Both the position numbers and the translations under genes were made by a program. From assembly GCF_000960765.1 (NCBI RefSeq), contig NZ_JYNH01000032.1, positions 1 to 37,054 of the forward strand: 37,054 nt of DNA, in the 5' to 3' direction. The DNA is from Desulfosporosinus sp. I2. Lineage in GTDB: Bacteria; Bacillota; Desulfitobacteriia; Desulfitobacteriales; Desulfitobacteriaceae. Of this stretch, positions 1 to 9,165 are shown piece by piece (the stretch's first letter is position 1; every line of letters starts with the position of its first letter). Below the pieces are notes generated by a model. That model was not told where the DNA came from. It saw nothing but the letters and a program-made list of their open reading frames with translations, and ran no database searches.

Positions 1-2253
1 AGCATTAAACAATGAAAATATTACTCTTTCCTTTACACGACGAGCAAGGTCATCCCTGCCAAACAAGGTATTAAAAACAGTATCTTTGAAGAAGGCTACC
101 ATCTGACCTTCTGCTGCAAGCGCTGCCCAACCACCGGATATCGTAGCGGCTTCCGTATCGTACTGGTCTGCGCTACCACGTTTCCCTTCTTCTGCAGCAA
201 GTTCTTTATGCGTAATTGCCTGATGCCAACGACCAAGCGCATCATCGCTTAATGATTCCTTGACCATGCATATTACCATGCGCTGAGTATCATCCTCAGC
301 CGCAAGTTCTTTTAGTTTTTCCTGCATGGACGAGTACTGCTTACCTTCACTGGGAACAATTACTAATATCCCGATTTTATAGGGATGTTTCTTTAAGTCC
401 GCACGCAGTTCTTCCAACCGGTTCTTGAGGGAATTGCTTTCGAACGAGCACGCCACAATATGCATCCTGCGATAGGTCGCCTCGGTGTTATCCCACATTA
501 TCTCTTCGAGCACTTTGGCAAAGACACCGTCTTTTTTGAACACTTCGTAGCGAGTATATTTCCGTTGGGTCTGTTCTAAGCGAACATCAAAGACGTCTGT
601 ATTACCGCTATAGGGAAGTTCTAGCCTCGCATCTCCATTCGCTTTTCTATCTTGACGAATAACGCCATTTTCCTCAAATATATCTAAATATTTATCGATA
701 TCGCTTTCTGTCAACTGCCCTGAAAAACACATATAGAGGCAACGCTTAGTCGAAGAAACACGGCTACCGTTCGCCTTGCTGTGCAAATGCGTTGTTTTAC
801 TGGTGGACATTACAGCTATAAGCAGCATGACCGCTTTAAAAATGTGGAGAGCTATATCATCCGAATTAACTAACTCTTTTTTGTTGATGAAATGTTGATA
901 GCAACGTCGAGCCTCTGTGCTAAATTCTTTCACGTCACTTTCACGGGTAAAGAAGTAGTCCCAAAGAAAATCGGTTGTCAGCCAGCGCCAATCATCTGGG
1001 CCATAGTTGTTGATGTAGTGAATGAAACCTACATGCTGCGCAACATCCGATGAATCCTTCATAAAACGGAATAGAGTACGTTGAGAGGCACCAAAGTTTT
1101 GAGCGACAATAGCTAGCATTGTAAGCGTCATCGGATGCAGAGGACATAGTTGGGATAAGTGATCCTGCTTATTTCCCATTTCGAGATTATCAAAATCCGC
1201 GATGTTCTTACTGATCGATTTCATCAGCTGCTGTTTTATATTACCCCATTGGTCACCCATGCCAGTGCGCACCAAAATAGAGTCGCCGATTAGTTCGTAA
1301 GCGGCACTCTCACTGATATGAAACTCGAGTTCATGGTAACGGTGCAAAATTCGCTGATATGTTTCTGCGCCCATAGTGTCGACCCAGCTTGGATCTCTGT
1401 GAACAATTAGGCACATAAAAAACGGTTGTTGCTTACAATACTCAGATAGCCGCTGCAGCACGTTATCATCACCGCAGTCACGCAAAAATCCGGTAAACTC
1501 GTCCCAAATAAATACGATGCCTGTTTTGCTCAGATGATTGCCTGAAATCACATCTTTAATCCAATCCTGAAATTGATCGACAGATTTAAATAAGCCCCAG
1601 CCTTTTTCCATAATAACTTTGGCAACCAAATCAGTTGCCTTCAAATCATTCTCCATAATTTCAGAACGAAGTTCATCAAATGAAGCAAATTCATCGGAAA
1701 GGGCATACGCGGGATCTACAAAAACATTTTCCCAGTGAATAGAACTATCGTTGATAATGTCTTTCACTGAGGCAACCAGTGATTTATTGCCATAATAAGC
1801 TTTGTCGCCGAACTTTTGACGGAGCTTCTCACGGATTGACATTTCCATTTCCATCATAAGATGTAGGCCTGTCTTGATACCAGTGCAGCCACTTTTCCAT
1901 ACAACTAAAAACTCACCCTTTTCACGGATGGCTTCAAACTGATTGCGATATGGAATCAACAGGTTTTTTCTAGACATAAAAAGTTTAATATTCTGAAGCG
2001 TATCCTCAAAAAGGTGCTTCAATACAATGGCCGCATAGCTTTTTCCTGTGCCGTAAGCCCCATGGATCCAAAATGAGCGTCTCGCATCTTTCGTTTCCTC
2101 TTTTATCGATTGGCAAATCTTTTCAACGGCTGTTTTCATGTCTTCATGGACGATGTATTCCTGCCATAGGTCAGGGTTTCGTTCCTCTGCATCCAAATCC
2201 ACAACCGATTCATAATGAGGGCTCAACTCGATATAGGTATTATATTTAGCCAC
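1..2253 (-). CDS. Large P-loop ATPase, SspC-like (partial, runs off left edge)
   Basis: An open frame of 751 codons with no stop continues past the left edge, so the C-terminus is missing. The GTG start at 2251-2253 is chosen because a strong AGGAGG lies 8 nt upstream and overlaps the stop of the preceding gene. A Walker A motif (GAYGTGKS, residues 65-72) and a Walker B motif (IVFIWDEF, D251/E252) are visible, so it is an ATPase of the STAND/AAA kind rather than a transporter. In Ssp phosphorothioation systems an ATPase (SspC) accompanies the PAPS-reductase-like SspD and the DUF4007 nickase SspB. Here it sits 15 nt behind a fused SspD-SspB gene, and the name rests on that context. It could also be a BrxC/PglY-like or DptH-like ATPase. 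Sequence similarity to SspC itself was not tested. Confidence 0.6.
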   Translation of the reverse strand, partial: MAKYNTYIELSPHYESVVDLDAEERNPDLWQEYIVHEDMKTAVEKICQSIKEETKDARRSFWIHGAYGTGKSYAAIVLKHLFEDTLQNIKLFMSRKNLLIPYRNQFEAIREKGEFLVVWKSGCTGIKTGLHLMMEMEMSIREKLRQKFGDKAYYGNKSLVASVKDIINDSSIHWENVFVDPAYALSDEFASFDELRSEIMENDLKATDLVAKVIMEKGWGLFKSVDQFQDWIKDVISGNHLSKTGIVFIWDEFTGFLRDCGDDNVLQRLSEYCKQQPFFMCLIVHRDPSWVDTMGAETYQRILHRYHELEFHISESAAYELIGDSILVRTGMGDQWGNIKQQLMKSISKNIADFDNLEMGNKQDHLSQLCPLHPMTLTMLAIVAQNFGASQRTLFRFMKDSSDVAQHVGFIHYINNYGPDDWRWLTTDFLWDYFFTRESDVKEFSTEARRCYQHFINKKELVNSDDIALHIFKAVMLLIAVMSTSKTTHLHSKANGSRVSSTKRCLYMCFSGQLTESDIDKYLDIFEENGVIRQDRKANGDARLELPYSGNTDVFDVRLEQTQRKYTRYEVFKKDGVFAKVLEEIMWDNTEATYRRMHIVACSFESNSLKNRLEELRADLKKHPYKIGILVIVPSEGKQYSSMQEKLKELAAEDDTQRMVICMVKESLSDDALGRWHQAITHKELAAEEGKRGSADQYDTEAATISGGWAALAAEGQMVAFFKDTVFNTLFGRDDLARRVKERVIFSLFNA

Positions 2254-2268
2254 TAGTGCAACCTCCTC

Positions 2269-4608
2269 CTATTCTGCAACGATATCAATGATGTCCAGTG
2301 AAGAAATCTCTGGGAACAACCTCACATTATCCAAATCGGCGACAAAAGACACACGAATATACTTGTCATAATGCAAGGCAAGTTCCTGTAAAATGTCTTT
2401 AAAAGCAGCAGGGTTGAGTCCGAAAATCACAACTGGGTCCATACCGATACTTGCATCGTTTTCACGAGCTTGCTCCAATTGTGCAAGCGTAAGTGTATAA
2501 CGACCGGTTGCTTCAGCCCACAGATAAAGAGCATATAAAATCGCAATTGCGTCTGGGGTTTCCCATCCCTGCTTAATGAATTTATAGCTTTTGCCCACAG
2601 TGACAGGAATACCCTGCTTAAGGTTTGCACCGATGGGGCTATGACGAAGTGTTTCCAGCAGAGCCGTAACTGCATTGTCTCGTGTAGAAGGCGAATAATC
2701 GTCTCCCAGCATAAAGACAAGATCGCTTTTTTCATAGGTTTCACCGGCTGGTACCTTGAGCATATACCATTTTACAATTGTGGAGTGATACGCCAAGTTT
2801 GCCCAAATAACAGCCCATGTAAAGGGATTAAAGGGGCCAATCGGCTCCAATTTCTCACAGAGGGCAGTTGGACTTCCAGACTTCTCACCTTTATTAGCTG
2901 CAGTCATCAAACCGCTCTCTTTTACCCATACTTTCAGTGCATCATATTGACGAGTTCCAAGTTGGCCCATGGTAAAACAATCACCTTTGTTTTGAAAATA
3001 ATGCTCCAACCATCCCTTACGGAACCCAAAATGCTGATATCGATTCATACCTTTTAAGTCCATAGTATTTCCCCCTTGTGTTGTTGAAAGTGATTTTGCC
3101 ACCAGACAACCTTTCCCACGTGTAAACAGAATACAATTGTTGCAATGTTTACATTTATCTTCACGGATATAGATAGCCCCATCATCTTTTATAACAAATG
3201 CCCCAAACGAGCATTGTACCATACAGGCTTTACAGCCAACACAAAAAGCCACTTTGTTGGCAACCCCGCGCAAATGGCTGAGAACATAGCGATTCATACG
3301 GGAAAAAGGTGCATAAGAAACCGTCAATCCTTCTTTCTCTTCGATTGTAAATGCAAATTCCTGGCGATCGATCAATTGTACGCCAGTGTTCTCAAATTTC
3401 TCGATTATCGAACCCAAGATTGGAGCTACTGCAAGCCATTGTTGTTTGGTTTGGGTAAATTGAAAGATTAAATTGTCGCCCGATATTGTTTCAATAATTC
3501 TGTTTCCACCATTAGGCAACCCGCGCCCACCCATTCGGGCTTTCCAACCGCCTTCCTCGATAAATTGTTTACGTTCTTTTGCCGGCTTAGTATTTTCTGC
3601 GTATTTTTCTATCTTCTGAAATAAATCCTCCATTTCAAGCGGATATTTTGAATTTGCAATTCCATCCCACCAGGAAGACGACATCGGACAAATTTTACAT
3701 CCCACTCGAAAAAGACCTATTCTATATGCATCATTAAAAAGGATTTCATGTTTCAGAAGGTAAGTATAAACTTCCGCTGTACCCCATTTCAATATTGGAC
3801 TGCAATTCACTTGATTTATGTTTTTTGCACCTACGCTGACTTCGGCATATTGTGATCGTGCAACACTTTCTTCTGATCGAACGCCATCAAAAACGACAGC
3901 CTGTACATCATAGTTCTGTGTAATTTCGCGCAGTTTTAAGATTGTGGGTGCCGATTTATGTACAGCACAACACCACCGCATCCGTCTGCCAGGAAACCCA
4001 AACTCATCCCATGTTTGGATAGGGGATAAGTGACACTCTGCTTCATAAAAATTCAAATTATTCCAATGCTTTTTAGCACGTTCAACTGATAAGATAGTAC
4101 TTTCAAGTTCCATGCCTGTATTACTAAATATTACATAAAACTCATCTGGTGATAAAGCATTGCTCACCAAATCTAGTAATATCAAAGAATCCTTACCACC
4201 GCTAAAAGCAACTGCAAAAGCATATCCTTTTTTTTTGTACTCCTCATACATCTCACGAATGAATGATATGGCTTTCTGCTCAAGGCCTTTCATAGTGACC
4301 TCGTTTGTTTTATAGAGTACATCTATATCAATCTCTTGCAATTTCAAGCCGTTTTTATATACTTTGACTTGGGGCTTTGAATAAAATCCGCCGCCCTTAG
4401 CCTCTGCTACACAGTCTCCGTTCAGCATATATCGCCTGATACCCTCCGCCCATAACAGTGGCGCGGTCGTGTCAGGGTAATGCCAATAGGCATCCAAGCC
4501 GAAGAAATCCAGTTCTTCTTTGAACACAGGACGTATCTCTTTTTCAACTTTACTGTTTATTGACAATCGGAAGATACCATAATCTTCCGTCCATTCATAA
4601 CCATACAT
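2269..4608 (-). CDS. Sulfurtransferase (SspD/DndC type) - ferredoxin - DUF4007 (SspB type) fusion
   Basis: A 779-aa protein with three modules. Residues about 110-320 are a PAPS-reductase/ATP-pyrophosphatase domain with the SGGKDS loop (136-141) and the paired cysteines C213/C214 and C304/C307 that hold an Fe-S cluster in DndC-type proteins. Residues 450-505 are a ferredoxin-like insert with C456/C459/C462/C466 and C486/C489/C492 plus C501. Residues 516-779 match the DUF4007 pattern (FGFRKGWLEHYF, then NPFTWAVIWANL). In the SspABCD system, SspD activates sulfur transfer and DUF4007 SspB is the DNA nickase, so one chain would carry both steps. The ATG at 4608 has AGGGG 8 nt upstream and starts 13 nt after the HNH gene. 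No cysteine desulfurase (SspA/DndA) lies in the window. The domain calls are from motif reading. Confidence 0.85.
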   Translation of the reverse strand: MYGYEWTEDYGIFRLSINSKVEKEIRPVFKEELDFFGLDAYWHYPDTTAPLLWAEGIRRYMLNGDCVAEAKGGGFYSKPQVKVYKNGLKLQEIDIDVLYKTNEVTMKGLEQKAISFIREMYEEYKKKGYAFAVAFSGGKDSLILLDLVSNALSPDEFYVIFSNTGMELESTILSVERAKKHWNNLNFYEAECHLSPIQTWDEFGFPGRRMRWCCAVHKSAPTILKLREITQNYDVQAVVFDGVRSEESVARSQYAEVSVGAKNINQVNCSPILKWGTAEVYTYLLKHEILFNDAYRIGLFRVGCKICPMSSSWWDGIANSKYPLEMEDLFQKIEKYAENTKPAKERKQFIEEGGWKARMGGRGLPNGGNRIIETISGDNLIFQFTQTKQQWLAVAPILGSIIEKFENTGVQLIDRQEFAFTIEEKEGLTVSYAPFSRMNRYVLSHLRGVANKVAFCVGCKACMVQCSFGAFVIKDDGAIYIREDKCKHCNNCILFTRGKGCLVAKSLSTTQGGNTMDLKGMNRYQHFGFRKGWLEHYFQNKGDCFTMGQLGTRQYDALKVWVKESGLMTAANKGEKSGSPTALCEKLEPIGPFNPFTWAVIWANLAYHSTIVKWYMLKVPAGETYEKSDLVFMLGDDYSPSTRDNAVTALLETLRHSPIGANLKQGIPVTVGKSYKFIKQGWETPDAIAILYALYLWAEATGRYTLTLAQLEQARENDASIGMDPVVIFGLNPAAFKDILQELALHYDKYIRVSFVADLDNVRLFPEISSLDIIDIVAE
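3061..3077 (-). promoter_or_regulatory. Internal ribosome binding site and ATG inside the fusion gene
   Basis: Exactly at the ferredoxin/DUF4007 junction the minus strand reads AAGGGGGAAATACTATG, an SD of five G residues 7 nt before an in-frame ATG (codon 516). This would let a separate 264-aa DUF4007 protein (2269-3063) be made in addition to the fusion. The placement at a domain border suggests a relic of, or an active, separate cistron. Confidence 0.55.
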
Positions 4609-4621
4609 AATTTAACCCCTA

Positions 4622-5302
4622 TCATAATGTTTGCAAAATATTCACGTAGGTTTTACGATTTCGCCAAGGGCGAATTTGGTGCAAAATAGAATGACAATTT
4701 GGACATACCATAATGAAATACTCCTCAACATATGTCATATCTGGCGAAATTTCCGTTGGTGGTACAAGTAGATGCGGCTCTAAAAACTGCACATTTGGCA
4801 GAGACCCGTAAATATGATCCACCCTAACGCAACAAATGGCGCATTGTGCAACACGATTTTTAAATTGAAAGCCTTGTTGATGTTCAAGATGGCGATGCAA
4901 GTGGCACAATATCGCCCCTTCTGGAAAGCCATCAGCTTCTTCTGATGCGCCAAAACCAACTTGCCGAATAACCGATTCATTTCTGCGAATGGCCTGTGCG
5001 ATTTCGTGAAGCTCTCCTGGTCTTTCCTTGTATTCCTCATAAATTATAGTAAAAATCCTTCCAATATTTGCGTGCTTTTCGTTGTATTTCAAACTCCATA
5101 AAAATCTTGAAAGCTGGCTACTAACACCTGCAGTGTTTCTAAAAGTGTCATTGCGTTTTGCAATCGGAATAATTGGCAAGCGATTGAGCAAGTTGCTCAA
5201 ATCTATGATGGCCTCGCTGTCCATCGAGAGATGCCTTCTCCCGTGGGAGAACAGGACATCAAGTCCTAGAATTACCTCATCTCTTGTCCAGCTCGCACGC
5301 AT
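4622..5302 (-). CDS. SBD-like + HNH endonuclease
   Basis: A 226-aa protein. The N-terminal half (about 5-110) has the pattern TRDEVILGLDVLF ... NLLNRLP ... RNDTFRNTAGVSSQLSRF ... LHEIAQAI. It resembles the sulfur-binding domain of ScoMcrA-type proteins, whose FRN..GV..KL.NF stretch lies near the phosphorothioate pocket. The C-terminal half is an HNH nuclease with zinc ligands C154/C157 and C200/C203, H177 in the EPHLLVP segment, and CPNCH followed by H208. ATG 5302 is preferred over upstream ATGs because GGGGTGA precedes it, and it begins 4 nt after the stop of the 768-aa gene, indicating translational coupling. SBD-HNH enzymes cut phosphorothioated DNA, so finding one beside sulfur-modification genes is unexpected. 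The HNH part is clear; the SBD assignment is from pattern memory and is less certain. Confidence 0.8.
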   Translation of the reverse strand: MRASWTRDEVILGLDVLFSHGRRHLSMDSEAIIDLSNLLNRLPIIPIAKRNDTFRNTAGVSSQLSRFLWSLKYNEKHANIGRIFTIIYEEYKERPGELHEIAQAIRRNESVIRQVGFGASEEADGFPEGAILCHLHRHLEHQQGFQFKNRVAQCAICCVRVDHIYGSLPNVQFLEPHLLVPPTEISPDMTYVEEYFIMVCPNCHSILHQIRPWRNRKTYVNILQTL

Positions 5303-5306
5303 CTCA

Positions 5307-7613
5307 TCACCCCACATTAATAAATACTGTCTTTTTCTCGTTATCCCACGCAAAGCGGTAGTCGTCCAGAACCTTGGACATGTTATAATAAAGTTCGTTT
5401 CCTTCTATGATGCCACGCTGGCGAAGGAGTAATCGCAGTTCCTCAGCAGCAAGACGTTGCGATGGCAATTTTTCGTGAACGTAAAAGTCACTTACAAAAT
5501 CCGCAAATGTGCTAATGTTCGATTCCTTAGGAACTATTGCGGCGTGAATTGTATCGGTGGTTTGCCCCGCAAGGGCAGATATTGTTCGATAACCGATTTC
5601 AGGATAATATTTTAGAATCTCTTGTAGCAGTAGTCTCGTCCACGGCAGTCCGAACGGAAGCAACGGTAATGACATATACCATCCATTTCGAATATCTCGT
5701 GAAATGACATAGGCATTATCTTCAAACAATTCGTTAAGGCTATTGGTAATACTATTTTTCCACTGTTCGTTAATGCGCAGTGTTTCTCCCAAAAGATACT
5801 TATCTGCATCATATTGCAAAAATGTCGGTTCCTGCGTAATTTGCAGCTGTTGCTTTGTGCTGCTACCGGCAGCGAAACCAAGCTTGCTAAGAAAAGTATC
5901 GCATTCTTCAAGACTAATAGTATTTTGAACCATTCGAGCGTTGTGAATCAACAACCCTTTTACACTCTTAGGGTAATCCGGCTCTTGGCGCCAAATATGC
6001 GTATTTCCATAGAAAACATACTTTTCTCCTCCATAGCTTTCTTTTGAAAATAGGTGCTTAGCAAGATAATAAATTTTATCGATATCATCGAAATCATTAT
6101 CATTCAGAAACAGTGACAGATCTATACGCACGGCATCATACAGCAGTCGGGCAGAGGAATACCCCTGAAATAGTTCGAACTGTGCGGCAAGGATACTCCT
6201 GATGATGTCTACCGCCTCATCTAAATCAACGATTCCATCCCTATGGATATATTTGTCCTTGCCAATTTCTATGATATTAGTGTCTTCTGCAATGGTATAC
6301 ATAACCGTTTTAGTCTTCAATTTGGAGTAGCGTTGAATATCGCTAGAAGAGCAACCGCACAGACCATGGCTTTTAATGAAAAGTGCAATGTCAGTATCCT
6401 CCTGAGGCGATATGCTTGAGGTTTTACTTTTTCCCTCATCGATAAAGGTATTCCGTTCTGAGTGGCCGCCTTTTGAAGTGGAATTTACATTAGCTGATTT
6501 TTTGTTCTTGACGAAAACTTCTAACTCATCTGGCTCAATTCCGCACTTTTGGCATATCGCCCGTGCCTTGTCTAAAACACCATAAGCACTGAGTTGTGCG
6601 TCGACATAATACCCATTGCTCAATCTCCTCGCAGTAATAAACTTTTTCCTGCGACTCTCAACGATAGGTAACCCATCTCTGCCCATTGGTTGATCGATCA
6701 AGGCCTCCATTTGTGATGAATAGCTTTTAGACAGTTCCTCACATACTACTATTAAAATCTCAATCCAACAAGTTACGGGGAATTCTTCACCCAGAAATAT
6801 AATTTTTTGGGGTTTCTTATGCGTGTAGCTTCTTCTAACGCTAATGTCGACTTTATTGAACCCCATATTTGGATTAACCTCAGACATTAGTTCTGCTACA
6901 TCTAAATCAACCTCATTAGGTGTCTGCATAACCTGATCTTCAATAGTGCTGCTACGGTAGGGATCCAATAATACTTTAAGTCCTTCCCAAAGGGTGAGAC
7001 GTTCTTTCCATGAATAAAGATTCTTTGAATTAACATAAGAAACTACATTCATATCTATCAGTTGCTCCATCGTGACTATATCGTCTTGATACAATGCGTC
7101 AATTAAACGCCGATACTGTTGATCATGCAATATATCTGATATGAGACTCTTACGATCAAACACTTTTGAGGCATCTACACATTCAATCCCTTGCAGCTGG
7201 TAACTGGTTTCAAGCTTTGAATAATCAGTTTGTACAGTAACCTCAGAGGATACAACCCCATCAACTATGACACTATCCACATCAGTCAGCACATCACTGA
7301 TTTTCTGATCCATTTGTAGAGACAGAAATACTTTATAATCTAGAAAAGCGTTATTGCAACTAATACGGTCGTTCCATGGAAGCCTTTTATATACTTGAGA
7401 TTCTAATGAATACTGTTGAAATTGTTTCAGAGAATCCACATTGTCAATTTCAAATACAGAATTATTGTTTAATGATGACATGTTTTGCAAAAGTTCTATG
7501 TTATTAGCCACATAGCTTTTAGAAAATTTTCTTCTTTCTAGGAGCCATTTCTTATATTCAGCTTTTCGAGCACCACCAATAACGTTGCTCAATATGTCAT
7601 TTTCTCCTTTCAA
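5307..7613 (-). CDS. Unrecognised 768-aa protein of the phosphorothioation-like operon
   Basis: No family was recognised over the full length. The N-terminus (about 15-100) looks like the SAM-like core-binding region of tyrosine recombinases (KSYVANNIELLQNMS, then VFEIDNVDSL). Residues about 265-385 look like a small module seen in many restriction-associated proteins: IIFLGEEFPVTCWIEIL ... GYYVDAQLSAYGVLDKAR. The C-terminal third (from about 420) is helical and rather winged-helix-like, with no catalytic motif apparent. The start is uncertain: the TTG at 7613 has a weak site, while the TTG at 7592 has AAGGAG about 10 nt upstream. It overlaps nothing, is followed after 4 nt by the HNH gene, and is preceded by a 440-bp gap. 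It may be a DNA-binding or scaffold subunit, but that is only a guess. Confidence 0.75.
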   Translation of the reverse strand: MKGENDILSNVIGGARKAEYKKWLLERRKFSKSYVANNIELLQNMSSLNNNSVFEIDNVDSLKQFQQYSLESQVYKRLPWNDRISCNNAFLDYKVFLSLQMDQKISDVLTDVDSVIVDGVVSSEVTVQTDYSKLETSYQLQGIECVDASKVFDRKSLISDILHDQQYRRLIDALYQDDIVTMEQLIDMNVVSYVNSKNLYSWKERLTLWEGLKVLLDPYRSSTIEDQVMQTPNEVDLDVAELMSEVNPNMGFNKVDISVRRSYTHKKPQKIIFLGEEFPVTCWIEILIVVCEELSKSYSSQMEALIDQPMGRDGLPIVESRRKKFITARRLSNGYYVDAQLSAYGVLDKARAICQKCGIEPDELEVFVKNKKSANVNSTSKGGHSERNTFIDEGKSKTSSISPQEDTDIALFIKSHGLCGCSSSDIQRYSKLKTKTVMYTIAEDTNIIEIGKDKYIHRDGIVDLDEAVDIIRSILAAQFELFQGYSSARLLYDAVRIDLSLFLNDNDFDDIDKIYYLAKHLFSKESYGGEKYVFYGNTHIWRQEPDYPKSVKGLLIHNARMVQNTISLEECDTFLSKLGFAAGSSTKQQLQITQEPTFLQYDADKYLLGETLRINEQWKNSITNSLNELFEDNAYVISRDIRNGWYMSLPLLPFGLPWTRLLLQEILKYYPEIGYRTISALAGQTTDTIHAAIVPKESNISTFADFVSDFYVHEKLPSQRLAAEELRLLLRQRGIIEGNELYYNMSKVLDDYRFAWDNEKKTVFINVG

Positions 7614-8057
7614 TACTGTCTATATCCTCAAGGTTTCATTTAGTATTTCTCCCATCAAGTTTCACTTCAATTTCTAAAGAACGAATTTCAATTCTCTAGA
7701 ATTACTTAATCCAAGAGTGAAACCATTATCTAACATTTACCTAACATCTCAGGAATCCAAAAAAGACCTGCACGAACTGATCATTCTAATGCCCGGCAAT
7801 ATGCTTACGTCATCAATCAATACTTTAAAATTCGACACAACCTGATGGTTTCCTTCCCTTTCCAAACAATTTAAGCATTATCCCAAATACAAAGGCTTCG
7901 GGAAATTCACCCGCCTAGTTAAGATATCACACAGTAAAGACAAAAAAATGAAAGGGCCTGATAAGTGACGAATCCGTCCCGTGGCTCTTTATTAATCATT
8001 CTTCAATTCATTTTTGTCAATACTCGTTCGAGATCGAGGAACGAAAATCCGAAACTA
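7614..8057. other. 444-bp gap with a possible degraded reading frame and hairpin
   Basis: This is the only large gap in the left operon. Plus-strand positions 7753-7968 read as one frame broken by a single TGA (at about 7828) and ending with a basic stretch (KYKGFGKFTRLVKISHSKDK). It could be the tail of a mobile-element protein, but the family was not recognised. At 7951-7993 lies an imperfect hairpin (AAAGGGCC ... GTGACG AATC CGTCCC ... GGCTCTTT). Its GTGACG/CGTCCC core resembles REP-type repeats of transposon origin in Firmicutes. It may instead act as a terminator or processing site inside the operon. Confidence 0.35.
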
Positions 8058-9140
8058 TCATCTAATTTTAAGCCCATTAATGTATTCAAGCATCTTGATG
8101 GGATCATTTAAAATCTCATCATCAAGACTACTATAGTCTATTGCCTCTTGACTAAATCCCTCATTGATTAATAGTTCACCGTTATTCTCAAATCGTCCCC
8201 CATCATTATCCAAATCATCCTCCCCATTCATAGAATCTGGTTCAAACTCTTCTTGATCAAATAAATCGTCAAACATCCATTCGGGATCATCTGTAAGAAC
8301 TTCAATGGTCTCCTTATCATTTACATAATCGGAGCCATAGAATTCACGGGGATCAATTTCGTAAATCTTTTCATAAATAATTACTGGACAAAAATAACGG
8401 ATACCATTTATTACAATAACCTCATCATTTTCAAAATAGGTACTTACAGCACTACTATTCGGGTTAAAATTAAGGAACCCATAGTCTTCGTTAAAAAGAT
8501 ATGGTCGAGCTATGGTATAAGCTAAATCCATATAAAGCATATAAAAATTTGCGTCACAGTAGTTATCAAAGGTCCAGCTCGCTAATGTCATTAAGGCATC
8601 CTCTTGAACTGGATTAAAAGGATACCAATCCGAGAGAAATGTTTTTAAATCTTTAGCTTCTACTCCATTTATCATAAACATGGAAGCCATCAAAACCTGG
8701 TCGGCATGTTTGAATAATACTACTACTGGCGAGTCTAACACTTTGCAAATTATTTTTGTTAAGTTAGATGCCAGTATACTCCGATCATTCAGAGCACAGT
8801 CAAGCTCTACACAAAGGCAACTAATTGAGGAAATTAGTTTGTTTTCGATGATTACATTTTGGACATGGCTTAATTCTTTTACGTTATTACTCAAGGTAAA
8901 TAACCATGAAATACTCGCAACACTATGCATTATTTTGGTTTCATCGCTACCAAATATGCAATGGTTTTTACTAATATAGTACACAAAACGGGACATGCTT
9001 TCGTTAATAGCTATCTCCAATGGTTCAACTGGATACCCCAACGCGGAAAAAAAGTCAAGGCCTGCAGAATACAGGTCCTTTTCCATACACATATTCAGGG
9101 CTTTTTCCACATCGATCATCACTCCAACTAGGGCGTCCAT
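8058..9140 (-). CDS. Unrecognised 360-aa protein with an acidic C-terminal region
   Basis: No known domain was recognised. The first 250 residues look all-alpha with scattered cysteines. About residues 260-345 are strongly acidic (DDLFDQEEFEPDSMNGEDDL), reminiscent of a DNA-mimic or flexible tail, and the protein ends in a short non-acidic helix. ATG 9140 is chosen because CAGGAG lies 8 nt upstream; the GTG three codons earlier would sit directly on that SD. It starts 25 nt after the 169-aa gene and belongs to the same transcription unit. It is probably an accessory subunit of the system encoded here. The function is unknown. Confidence 0.75.
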   Translation of the reverse strand: MDALVGVMIDVEKALNMCMEKDLYSAGLDFFSALGYPVEPLEIAINESMSRFVYYISKNHCIFGSDETKIMHSVASISWLFTLSNNVKELSHVQNVIIENKLISSISCLCVELDCALNDRSILASNLTKIICKVLDSPVVVLFKHADQVLMASMFMINGVEAKDLKTFLSDWYPFNPVQEDALMTLASWTFDNYCDANFYMLYMDLAYTIARPYLFNEDYGFLNFNPNSSAVSTYFENDEVIVINGIRYFCPVIIYEKIYEIDPREFYGSDYVNDKETIEVLTDDPEWMFDDLFDQEEFEPDSMNGEDDLDNDGGRFENNGELLINEGFSQEAIDYSSLDDEILNDPIKMLEYINGLKIR

Positions 9141-9165
9141 TCTATCCACTCCTGAATTAATAAGA

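Noticed and set aside
2641-3471. Plus-strand open frames opposite the fusion gene
   Set aside because: They are antisense to a protein with clear catalytic motifs, have no ribosome binding sites and show no recognisable domains.
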